From Clostridiales bacterium (GTDB taxonomy: Bacteria; Bacillota; Clostridia; Peptostreptococcales; BM714): a stretch of 5,409 nucleotides of DNA. Each line of letters starts with the position of its first letter. Position 1 is the stretch's first letter. A program made the position numbers and the translations under genes. The stretch is taken from the NCBI GenBank assembly GCA_002869095.1, contig PKTO01000277.1, positions 1-5,409 of the forward strand, given 5' to 3'. The notes below the pieces were generated by a model. It saw nothing but the letters and a program-made list of their open reading frames with translations. It made no database searches and was not told the origin of the DNA. Below are positions 1-5,409 of the stretch, piece after piece.

Positions 1-268
1 CCCTGCTTTTTTTTGAAACCTTGGCATATCCATACCCCTGCAGATCGACAAAATAAATCAAGTCATTGATTCTGTAAAAATTTATAGTCTGCGTCTTTCC
101 CGGCGTGGAAGAAGTTCTAGCCATCTTTTTCCTGTTGACCAACATGTTAATGAGAGACGATTTTCCAACATTGGAACGTCCGGCAAAAGCGATTTCCGGC
201 AAATTGTCCTCCGGATACTGAGCCGGACTGACTGCACTGATTACAAAATCGGCGCTTTTAATTTTCAT
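1..268 (-). CDS. engB: Ribosome biogenesis GTPase EngB/YsxC, N-terminal 89 codons (runs off the window)
   Basis: Translating from the ATG at 268-266 gives 89 residues beginning [19 protein letters not shown], which I recognise as the start of EngB (YsxC in Bacillus, YihA in E. coli). This is a small TrmE-Era-EngA-EngB-Septin-type GTPase needed for late 50S ribosomal subunit assembly in the cytoplasm. Seen in the sequence: the P-loop G1 motif GRSNVGKS at residues 30-37, the switch region around TPGKTQT at 55-61, and G3 at 75-78. G3 reads D-L-Q-G, whereas family members usually have DLPG or DVPG followed by GYG. The start is fixed by its one-base overlap with the lon stop (TAATG) and by GGAAGGGG at 276-283, inside lon, 7 bases upstream of the ATG. 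That arrangement suggests translational coupling to lon. About 105-110 C-terminal residues, including G4 and G5, lie beyond the left edge. The family assignment is very secure. Confidence 0.95.
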   Translation of the reverse strand, partial: MKIKSADFVISAVSPAQYPEDNLPEIAFAGRSNVGKSSLINMLVNRKKMARTSSTPGKTQTINFYRINDLIYFVDLQGYGYAKVSKKSR

Positions 269-2604
269 TACAGTTCCCCTTCCACAAGAGCATGTGCAAG
301 CACTTCGTCCATGCTTTCAACCGGAACGAACTTGACCTTCCGCCTTACTATGGCCGGAATGTCTTCCAAATCCTTTTCATTTTCCTTTGGTATCAATATC
401 TTCGTAATCCCGGCTCTTTCAGCGGCAAGGGACTTTTCCTTGAGGCCTCCTATTGGAAGCACCCTTCCCCTGAGAGTGATCTCTCCCGTCATCGCGACTT
501 CCCTGTTTATGGGTTTTCCGGTCAATGCGGAAATTACGGCTGTAGCCATTGTTATGCCCGACGAAGGACCGTCTTTTGGTATCGCGCCTTCCGGTATATG
601 GATGTGAACATCCATTTTTTCATGAAAAGACTTGTCAATTCCAAGCAATTCGGCCTTGCTTCGTATATAGCTTATTCCTGCCTGCGCCGACTCCTTCATG
701 ACATCGCCCAACTGCCCGGTCAGGATTATTTCCCCTTTTCCGCTCATCAAAGTTGCCTCGATGGTCAAGGTCTCCCCGCCGACAGTCGTCCATGCCAATC
801 CGGTTGCAAGCCCCAATTCGCTTTTCTGATTCAATACATCGTACCTGTATTTCTTATTGCCCAGGTATTTGTCGAGATTTGTTTTCGTGATGCGAACCGT
901 ATCGATTTTTTCATCTACAATCTTGACAGCGGCTTTCCTGCAAATCTTGGCAACCTGTCTTTCGAGTTCCCTTACGCCGGATTCTCTGGTATAGAAATTG
1001 ATTATATCCTTTATCGTACTGTCTGAAATCGAAAGATTTTCAGGCTTTAGGCCATGTTCCTTCAATTGTTTCGGCAGGAGATACCGTACCGCAATCTTCG
1101 TTTTCTCAGGTTCGGTATATCCTGAAACCTCGATGATTTCCATTCTGTCCATAAGCGGCCTGGGTATGTCGCCCAGTGAATTGGCGGTAGTTATGAACAT
1201 TACCTTTGAAAGGTCGAAAGGCACCTCAAGATAGTTGTCGGTGAACTCCTTGTTCTGTTCGGGATCCAAAACCTCAAGCAGGGCCGAAGCTGGGTCGCCT
1301 CTGAAATCGCTGCTGATCTTGTCTATCTCGTCAAACAGGAAAACCGGATTCTTGCTGTTTGCATCCTTTATCGAGGTTATTATTCTACCCGGGATGGCTC
1401 CTATATAGGTTCTCCTGTGTCCGCGGATTTCGGCTTCATCCCTTACCCCGCCCAAAGACATTCGGACGAATTTTCGGTTGAGAGACCTTGCGATGGATTT
1501 CGCTATTGATGTTTTCCCCACCCCCGGAGGCCCTACAAGACATATTATAGGCCCCTTCATGCTTTTTACCAGCTTGCGTATGGCCAGGTATTCCAATATC
1601 CGTTCTTTTACATCCTTAAGCCCGTAGTGGTCCTCTTCCAGTATTTTCTTGGCCTTCTTGATATCGATGCTGTCCTTTGTCTGCTTGTTCCACGGCAGCT
1701 CCAAGAGCCATGTCACATAAGTCCTTATTACATTTCCCTCGGCAGAGCCCGGCGACATCATCCTCAGACGCTTGATTTCCTTTTCCGCTTTTTCTCTTAC
1801 GCTTTTTGGTATTTTTGCATTGTCAAGCATTTGGTACAGCTCTTCTATGTCGTCGTCAAAACCGGGGCCTTCGCCCAGCTCGTCCTGAATCGCCTTCATC
1901 TGCTCTTTCAGATAGTAGTCCTTTTGAATCTTGTTGAGGCGTTTTCTGACCTTCTTGTCAATTTCGTTTTCTATCTCCAGTATTTCTATTTCCTTGAGGA
2001 GTATCTGGTAAAGGACTTCCAGACGTTCTTTGGGATTCAGCGCTTCAAGTATCTCCTGTTTCTGGCTCGTTTTCAGAATCATGTGTGAAGCCGCCGCATC
2101 CGCCAGCCGTCCCGGTTCCTCTATTGAAGAAACCGTTATGAGAACTTCCGGGGAAATCTTGGCGCTTGCACTGATGTATTCCTCGAACGCATTGATTACC
2201 GTACGCATCAATGCTTCGCATTCCTTGGTCACTTCCATTTTGTCCTCATCGATGTATTCTTCGATTTCGACCCTGAAAAAAGGTGTTTCCTCTATGATTT
2301 CAACGATTTTGCCGCGATCCACCCCTTCAACAAGAACTCGGATTGCATCTCCCGGCAATTTAAGCATTTGCTTTATTTTGGAAACGGTTCCCACTTTATA
2401 AAAATCAGAACCTGTCGGCAAATCGACCTCCACTTCCATTTGCGATGACAAAAATATCATTTGATCCATCATCATGGCTTCTTCCAATGCCTTGATGGAT
2501 TTTTCCCTGCCTATGTCAAAATGAAGCACCATGTTTGGAAAGACCGTAAGCCCTCTAAGAGGTATCATCGGAAGCTCTATCAGATTCTTCTTTATTTCAT
2601 CCAT
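268..2604 (-). CDS. lon: ATP-dependent protease Lon (LonA type), complete, 778 aa
   Basis: Cytoplasmic AAA+ protease that recognises, unfolds and degrades damaged and short-lived regulatory proteins; it works as a homohexamer with ATPase and protease in one chain. Numbered from the start chosen here, the N-terminal substrate-binding domain begins with LPMIPLRG at about residue 11 and is followed by a charged helical linker (about 190-250). The AAA+ module has Walker A GPPGVGKT at 358-365, Walker B VFLFDEID at 421-428, sensor-1 ITTAN at 471-475, a likely arginine finger at Arg487 and sensor-2 SGVRELER at 542-549. The protease domain has PKDGPSSG with catalytic Ser681, and GGLKEK with catalytic Lys724. 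The 43-residue spacing is the same as in E. coli Lon (Ser679/Lys722). The length matches the family (774-784 aa). I chose the ATG at 2604 because AAGGAGAG lies 9 bases upstream; an in-frame ATG at 2634 has no such site. The stop TAA overlaps the engB start. There is no sign of frame damage, and no membrane segment, so this is not LonB. Confidence 0.97.
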   Translation of the reverse strand: MDEIKKNLIELPMIPLRGLTVFPNMVLHFDIGREKSIKALEEAMMMDQMIFLSSQMEVEVDLPTGSDFYKVGTVSKIKQMLKLPGDAIRVLVEGVDRGKIVEIIEETPFFRVEIEEYIDEDKMEVTKECEALMRTVINAFEEYISASAKISPEVLITVSSIEEPGRLADAAASHMILKTSQKQEILEALNPKERLEVLYQILLKEIEILEIENEIDKKVRKRLNKIQKDYYLKEQMKAIQDELGEGPGFDDDIEELYQMLDNAKIPKSVREKAEKEIKRLRMMSPGSAEGNVIRTYVTWLLELPWNKQTKDSIDIKKAKKILEEDHYGLKDVKERILEYLAIRKLVKSMKGPIICLVGPPGVGKTSIAKSIARSLNRKFVRMSLGGVRDEAEIRGHRRTYIGAIPGRIITSIKDANSKNPVFLFDEIDKISSDFRGDPASALLEVLDPEQNKEFTDNYLEVPFDLSKVMFITTANSLGDIPRPLMDRMEIIEVSGYTEPEKTKIAVRYLLPKQLKEHGLKPENLSISDSTIKDIINFYTRESGVRELERQVAKICRKAAVKIVDEKIDTVRITKTNLDKYLGNKKYRYDVLNQKSELGLATGLAWTTVGGETLTIEATLMSGKGEIILTGQLGDVMKESAQAGISYIRSKAELLGIDKSFHEKMDVHIHIPEGAIPKDGPSSGITMATAVISALTGKPINREVAMTGEITLRGRVLPIGGLKEKSLAAERAGITKILIPKENEKDLEDIPAIVRRKVKFVPVESMDEVLAHALVEGEL
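276..283 (-). promoter_or_regulatory. Ribosome binding site of engB inside the end of lon
   Basis: On the minus strand GGAAGGGG ends 7 bases before the engB ATG. It lies within the last codons of lon, so ribosomes finishing lon sit directly over it. It supports the chosen engB start and coupling of the two genes. The match to the anti-Shine-Dalgarno sequence is moderate. Confidence 0.6.
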
Positions 2605-2611
2605 GTTGTCA

Positions 2612-2619
2612 CTCTCCTT
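2612..2619 (-). promoter_or_regulatory. Ribosome binding site that sets the lon start
   Basis: AAGGAGAG on the minus strand, with its AAGGAG core ending 9 bases before the ATG at 2604. It decides between this start and the in-frame ATG 30 bases upstream at 2634, which is preceded by GC-rich sequence without a purine-rich site. Confidence 0.8.
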
Positions 2620-2621
2620 GT

Positions 2622-2642
2622 CGCCGGTCCGCATTTGCGGCG
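2622..2642 (-). repeat. GC-rich inverted repeats just upstream of the lon ribosome binding site
   Basis: Two mutually exclusive small hairpins can be drawn here. One is CGCCG (2642-2638) pairing with CGGCG (2626-2622) around an 11-base loop. The other is CCGCA-AA-TGCGG (2640-2629). The base of the larger one lies 2 bases from the Shine-Dalgarno sequence. The stretch is clearly richer in G and C than its surroundings. It may fold in the lon leader and influence translation, but stems this short can occur by chance. Confidence 0.3.
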
Positions 2643-2649
2643 CGGTTTC

Positions 2650-2666
2650 TTGAAATCGGCTTTCAA
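2650..2666. repeat. Small inverted repeat TTGAAA-N5-TTTCAA in the clpX-lon gap
   Basis: A perfect 6-bp inverted repeat with a 5-bp spacer lies in the lon leader region, about 45 bases before the lon start. Its size would suit a dimeric repressor site, but it is neither a CIRCE element nor the GGTCAAA tandem repeat of CtsR. No convincing -10/-35 pair is visible beside it, so an operator role is only a guess. Confidence 0.2.
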
Positions 2667-2687
2667 TTGTTAAAACCGTTGAATTAA

Positions 2688-2716
2688 ATAAGAAAGCGAG
2701 AAACCCGCTTTCTTAT
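2688..2716 (-). terminator. Probable intrinsic (possibly partial) terminator after clpX
   Basis: A perfect 11-bp stem, ATAAGAAAGCG pairing with CGCTTTCTTAT, closes a 7-base loop starting 11 bases after the clpX stop. On the minus strand the descending arm is followed by TTAATTC, so the RNA end is U-rich but interrupted. Only three G-C pairs sit next to the loop, with one more in the middle of the stem. It probably lowers rather than abolishes read-through into lon. The hairpin is symmetric, but nothing on the plus strand needs terminating. Confidence 0.6.
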
Positions 2717-2726
2717 CCAGTCATTT

Positions 2727-3923
2727 CTAAGACGCATTTTCTTCCTTCTTGATGCGTTTGCGTTTGCTTTCTCCGTAAACCAGTTTCGGCTGTACGCCTT
2801 CGCTGATCGTTTCCCTGGTTACTATGCATTTCTTGATGTCGTCCCTCGAGGGAATCTCAAACATTATATCCCTCATTACGCTTTCAATTATGCTTCGAAG
2901 CCCCCTTGCCCCGGTGTTTCTCTTTACGGCTTCGGTGACAATTTCGTCGATGGCTTCGTCGTCAAACTCCAGTTCCACGCCGTCAAGTTCGAAAAGTTTC
3001 TTGTACTGCTTGACCAAAGCGTTTTTAGGTTCGAGAAGTATCCTTTTCAGCGCATCCTCTTTCAATTCATGCAATCCCGCATATACGGGCACACGGCCGA
3101 TGAACTCCGGAATCAATCCGTATCTCAGCAAATCCATGGGAAGAATTTTTTCAAGCAAGGCTCCTATTTCCATTTCCTCTTTGCCTATGACATCGGCGAC
3201 AAAACCTATATTCTTCTCTCCGATTCTTCTCTGGATGATTTTGTCTATACCGTCGAATGCGCCTCCGCATATGAACAGTATGTCGCTCGTGTCTATCTGT
3301 ATGAATTCCTGTTGCGGGTGCTTTCTGCCGCCTTGTGGCGGAACACTCGCAACTGTTCCTTCGATTATCTTCAGAAGGGCTTGCTGCACGCCCTCTCCGC
3401 TTACATCCCTCGTGATCGAAGGGTTGTCGGATTTTCTTGATATCTTGTCGATTTCATCGATGTAGATTATTCCCTTTTGAGCCCTTTCGACATCATAATC
3501 GGCAGCCTGTATGAGCCTCAGGAGTATGTTTTCGACATCTTCCCCGACATAACCGGCTTCCGTAAGGGATGTGGCATCGGCAATCGCAAAAGGAACCTTA
3601 AGCAGCTTTGCCAGTGTCTGTGCAAGAAGCGTCTTTCCGCAACCGGTGGGACCTATTAGCAAAATATTGCTTTTCTGCAGTTCGACATCGTCTTCCTTCT
3701 TTTCCTTGTTGATTCTCTTGTAGTGATTGTAGACTGCAACCGCCAATGTTTTTTTGGCGCTTTCCTGGCCTATGACATACTGGTCAAGAATTTCCTTTAT
3801 CTTTGCCGGCTTGAGTATGCCGGACATCTCCACATCGAAAGTTTCGCTCAATTCCTCTTTGATGATTTCCATGCAGAGTTCAACGCATTCGTCACAGATA
3901 TAGACATTGGGTCCGGCAATCAA
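2727..3923 (-). CDS. clpX: ATP-dependent Clp protease ATP-binding subunit ClpX; open frame after an in-frame stop in the zinc-binding domain
   Basis: ClpX is a hexameric AAA+ unfoldase that recognises tagged proteins and threads them into ClpP. By homology the gene starts at the ATG at 3995, with AAAGAGG 7 bases upstream, but codon 13 is TAA (3957-3959). The coordinates here give the uninterrupted frame from a TTG at 3923 (398 codons; stop TAG). Numbering from the original ATG, the zinc-binding domain should hold Cys12, Cys15, Cys34 and Cys37; a product from the TTG keeps only Cys34 and Cys37. The rest is textbook ClpX: Walker A GPTGCGKT 115-122, pore-loop GYVG 148-151, Walker B with IDEID 176-184, RKH loop 224-226, the ClpP-docking IGF 263-265, a likely arginine finger Arg301 and sensor-2 GAR 362-364. 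The intended length of 422 codons matches Bacillus ClpX (420 aa). Nothing else in the frame is damaged, so the lesion is recent, a sequence error, or tolerated. The TTG has only AAGG 3 bases upstream, a poor start. The family assignment is certain; the true translation start is not. Confidence 0.9.
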   Translation of the reverse strand: MIAGPNVYICDECVELCMEIIKEELSETFDVEMSGILKPAKIKEILDQYVIGQESAKKTLAVAVYNHYKRINKEKKEDDVELQKSNILLIGPTGCGKTLLAQTLAKLLKVPFAIADATSLTEAGYVGEDVENILLRLIQAADYDVERAQKGIIYIDEIDKISRKSDNPSITRDVSGEGVQQALLKIIEGTVASVPPQGGRKHPQQEFIQIDTSDILFICGGAFDGIDKIIQRRIGEKNIGFVADVIGKEEMEIGALLEKILPMDLLRYGLIPEFIGRVPVYAGLHELKEDALKRILLEPKNALVKQYKKLFELDGVELEFDDEAIDEIVTEAVKRNTGARGLRSIIESVMRDIMFEIPSRDDIKKCIVTRETISEGVQPKLVYGESKRKRIKKEENAS

Positions 3924-3995
3924 CCGCCTTACTTGGTCTTGCGTTTTCCCGCAAAATTAACATCTGAGCTGCTTTCTCTCATCGGTTTTCGCCAT
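3924..3995 (-). other. clpX: 5' end of clpX cut off by a nonsense codon (TAA at 3957-3959)
   Basis: From the ATG at 3995 the frame reads MAKTDERKQLRC, then TAA, then [12 protein letters not shown], running straight into the intact clpX frame. This is the usual ClpX zinc-finger start, in which relatives have C-S-F-C-G-K. The stop replaces the residue right after the first zinc-ligand cysteine, usually Ser; TCA to TAA is a single base change. No base is gained or lost, so this is a nonsense substitution, not a frameshift. The start and its ribosome binding site are intact, so as written a 12-residue peptide would be made. Confidence 0.85.
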
Positions 3996-4002
3996 TAGAA
4001 CA

Positions 4003-4009
4003 CCTCTTT
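4003..4009 (-). promoter_or_regulatory. Ribosome binding site of clpX
   Basis: AAAGAGG lies in the 20-base gap between the clpP stop and the clpX ATG at 3995, with 7 bases between site and start. It shows that translation is built to begin at 3995, upstream of the TAA codon, and not at the TTG at 3923. Confidence 0.75.
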
Positions 4010-4015
4010 CGTCCG

Positions 4016-4597
4016 TTATCTTGAACTGATAACCTTGTCAATTATTCCATACTCCACGGCTTCTTCGGAAGTCATGAAATTGTCCCTGTCCGTATCAATG
4101 GATATTTTTTCGAGACTTTGCCCGGTTCTTTCGCTTAAAATCACATTCAGCTTTTCCCTTATTTTAATGATTCTTTCGGCATGGATCCGTATGTCCTCAG
4201 CCTGGCCCTGAGTTCCTCCGAGGGGCTGATGAATCATTATCTCGGAATTGGGAAGCGCATACCGTTTTCCTTTTTCTCCTGCCGCCAGCAAAAACGCGCC
4301 CATCGATGCGGCCATGCCCACGCATATTGTGGAAACGTCCGGTTTTATGAACTGCATGGTGTCGTAGATTGCCATTCCCGAAGTGATTGAGCCGCCGGGA
4401 CTGTTTATATAAAGTGATATGTCTTTATCCGGATCTTCAGATTCCAGGAAAAGCATTTGAGCCACTACTAGACTGGCCGTAGCGTCGTTCACTTCTTCCC
4501 CAAGAAAAATTATTCGGTCTTTAAGCAGTCTGGAAAATATGTCGTAAGATCTTTCGCCTCTATTAGTCTGTTCAACAACTATTGGCACCAGCGCCAT
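4016..4597 (-). CDS. clpP: ATP-dependent Clp protease proteolytic subunit ClpP, complete, 193 aa
   Basis: Serine peptidase that forms a barrel of two stacked heptameric rings and degrades proteins delivered by ClpX (and by ClpC or ClpA-type partners where present). Seen in the sequence: the N-terminal [20 protein letters not shown] typical of the family; the oxyanion-loop stretch INSPGGS at 64-70; catalytic Ser98 in GMAASMG, His123 in MIHQP, and Asp172 in TDRDNFM. These are the same residue numbers as in Bacillus ClpP. The length of 193 aa is normal for the family and there is no sign of damage. The start is the ATG at 4597, placed 8 bases after a strong AGGAGG. A GTG at 4606 lies within the ribosome binding site and adds residues not seen in relatives. 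clpX follows after 20 bases, so the pair is probably co-transcribed. Confidence 0.97.
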   Translation of the reverse strand: MALVPIVVEQTNRGERSYDIFSRLLKDRIIFLGEEVNDATASLVVAQMLFLESEDPDKDISLYINSPGGSITSGMAIYDTMQFIKPDVSTICVGMAASMGAFLLAAGEKGKRYALPNSEIMIHQPLGGTQGQAEDIRIHAERIIKIREKLNVILSERTGQSLEKISIDTDRDNFMTSEEAVEYGIIDKVISSR

Positions 4598-4603
4598 AAA
4601 AAA

Positions 4604-4611
4604 CACCTCCT
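4604..4611 (-). promoter_or_regulatory. Strong ribosome binding site of clpP
   Basis: AGGAGGTG on the minus strand, a near-perfect complement of the 16S rRNA 3' end, with 8 bases between AGGAGG and the ATG at 4597. It rules out the GTG at 4606, which overlaps this site. Confidence 0.85.
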
Positions 4612-4617
4612 ATTTCA

Positions 4618-4646
4618 ATTATACCTTTTATAGTTTGATTTCTAAA
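4618..4646 (-). promoter_or_regulatory. Possible sigma-A-type promoter between tig and clpP
   Basis: A perfect -10 box TATAAT (4623-4618) is preceded, after exactly 17 bases, by TTTAGA (4646-4641), which matches the -35 consensus TTGACA at four of six positions and overlaps the tig stop codon. Against it, transcription would begin near 4611, at the first base of the clpP ribosome binding site, leaving a leader of only about 14 bases. Stretches this AT-rich often produce such matches by chance, so co-transcription from upstream of tig remains at least as likely. Confidence 0.3.
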
Positions 4647-5409
4647 CAAGTTTTGCCTTTTCAACCAGAAGATCGATTGTTTTTCTGGAAACTATGGATT
4701 CCTTGAGGTATTCCATGTTTTGACCGCCGTAAGTCATCTTGACTTTGTCCAGTTCCATTTTGTATTGCTCGGCGATTTTTTCCATTTCTTTTTCAATATC
4801 CTCTTCGGAAGCTTCAATGGCTTCATTTTTGGAAACGGCTTCTATTGTAAGGGCAGTTCTGACCTTTTTCTCGGCATCCTCTTTCATCTGCTCTCTGAGG
4901 TCATTTTCCTCGGACTTGGTTATTTCATAATACTTGTCCAAATCCAAGCCCTGATATCTCAATTGATATTCAAAATCCTTTATCATCGAATCTATTTCAT
5001 TTTCTATCATGATTTCCGGAAGATCCATTTCACAAATCGAAACAGTTTTTTCTACAACCTTGTTCCTTATTTCCGATTCCGCGCGCTTTTTGGCTTCCTT
5101 TTCAAGTTTGGCTTTGGTGTCGGCCCTGAACTCTTCCAATGTGTCGAATTCACTTATGTCTTTTGCCAACTCGTCATCCATCTCGGGCAATTCCTTGCGC
5201 TTGATTTCTTTCACGACAACCTTGAATACGGCTTCCACGCCTGCAAGCTCTTCTGAATGGTATTCTTCAGGGAATTTAACTTTGACTTCTTTTTCTTCTC
5301 CGGCCTTGCATCCCACCAATTGCTCCTCAAATCCCGGTATGAACTGATTTGAACCCAATTCCAAAGGATGGTTCTCGCCTTTTCCGCCCTCGAAAGCCTC
5401 GTCTCCCAC
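4642..5409 (-). CDS. tig: Trigger factor (ribosome-associated chaperone and peptidyl-prolyl isomerase), C-terminal 255 residues
   Basis: Trigger factor binds ribosomal protein L23 at the exit tunnel and shields nascent chains. The window holds the part from within the FKBP-type isomerase domain onward; about 170-180 N-terminal residues, including the ribosome-binding domain, lie off the right edge. The first codon seen (GTG at 5409) is an internal Val, not a start. Seen in the sequence: isomerase-domain signatures FEGGK, FIPGFEEQLVG and FPEEYH within the first 55 residues, with that domain ending near residue 72. It is followed by the long, highly charged helical C-terminal chaperone domain, which includes LPEIMIENEID at 130-140 and YQLRYQGLDL at 148-157, both typical of Gram-positive trigger factors. 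The gene ends in TAG, 44 bases before the clpP start, with no hairpin in between. tig next to clpP and clpX is a widely conserved arrangement. Confidence 0.95.
   Translation of the reverse strand: MGDEAFEGGKGENHPLELGSNQFIPGFEEQLVGCKAGEEKEVKVKFPEEYHSEELAGVEAVFKVVVKEIKRKELPEMDDELAKDISEFDTLEEFRADTKAKLEKEAKKRAESEIRNKVVEKTVSICEMDLPEIMIENEIDSMIKDFEYQLRYQGLDLDKYYEITKSEENDLREQMKEDAEKKVRTALTIEAVSKNEAIEASEEDIEKEMEKIAEQYKMELDKVKMTYGGQNMEYLKESIVSRKTIDLLVEKAKLV

Noticed and set aside
292..1026. A 244-codon open frame on the plus strand opposite lon (with other long plus-strand frames opposite clpX, clpP and tig).
   Set aside because: These are antisense shadows of well-supported minus-strand genes. They have no recognisable domains and no convincing ribosome binding sites, and their composition is what a complementary frame would give.
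2605..2634. Ten-residue N-terminal extension of Lon from an ATG at 2634.
   Set aside because: There is no ribosome binding site before it, while AAGGAGAG sits correctly before the ATG at 2604. The extension is not typical of Lon.
3957..3959. TAA reassigned to an amino acid, or a selenocysteine-like recoding site in clpX.
   Set aside because: clpP and lon both end in TAA at the expected C-terminus, selenocysteine uses TGA, and no recoding structure is obvious next to the codon.
3924..3995. Frameshift as the cause of the clpX interruption.
   Set aside because: The sequence before and after the TAA translates to the ClpX zinc finger in the same frame with normal spacing (Cys12-x2-Cys15-x18-Cys34-x2-Cys37), so no base is gained or lost.
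4598..4606. ClpP start at the GTG at 4606.
   Set aside because: This GTG is part of the AGGAGGTG ribosome binding site; the ATG at 4597 gives the normal ClpP N-terminus and length.
4598..4641. CtsR or HrcA (CIRCE) operator before clpP.
   Set aside because: I looked for tandem GGTCAAA heptads and for TTAGCACTC-N9-GAGTGCTAA and found neither here nor in the clpX-lon gap.

Overview
The window is a compact protein-quality-control locus with every gene on the minus strand. Reading in the direction of transcription (right to left) the order is tig (trigger factor, 5' end cut off by the window) - clpP - clpX - lon - engB/ysxC (3' end cut off). This order, the strong AGGAGG-type Shine-Dalgarno sites, the mid-range to AT-leaning base composition and the YsxC-like sequence of the last gene point to a Gram-positive bacterium of the Bacillota, most likely Clostridia. 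The genus cannot be named from the sequence alone.

Layout: positions 4642-5409 hold the last 255 codons of tig. A 44-bp gap carries a possible weak promoter and a strong ribosome binding site for clpP (4016-4597, complete, catalytic triad Ser98/His123/Asp172). A 20-bp gap with a good ribosome binding site leads into clpX. The 122-bp gap between clpX and lon (2605-2726) holds an 11-bp perfect hairpin that resembles an intrinsic terminator, then two further small inverted repeats and the lon ribosome binding site. lon (268-2604) is complete, with intact ATPase and Ser/Lys protease sites. Its stop codon overlaps the engB start by one base (TAATG). No RNA genes, mobile elements, CRISPR arrays or coding genes on the plus strand were found.

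The genes form one proteostasis module. Trigger factor meets nascent chains at the ribosome, ClpX unfolds substrates and feeds them to ClpP, Lon degrades damaged proteins on its own, and EngB is a GTPase for 50S subunit assembly.

The one real surprise is in clpX. The gene has a normal ATG with a good ribosome binding site at 3995, but codon 13 is TAA (3957-3959). It lies exactly between the first two zinc-ligand cysteines, where relatives usually have Ser. The frame continues unchanged on both sides and the AAA+ core is intact. TAA is also the normal stop of clpP and lon here, so the code is not reassigned. This is a recent nonsense mutation, a sequence error, or a case of re-initiation giving a ClpX with a broken zinc-binding domain. 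A second unusual residue, Gln in the EngB G3 motif (DLQG, where DLPG or DVPG is usual), would be explained by the same C-to-A type of change.
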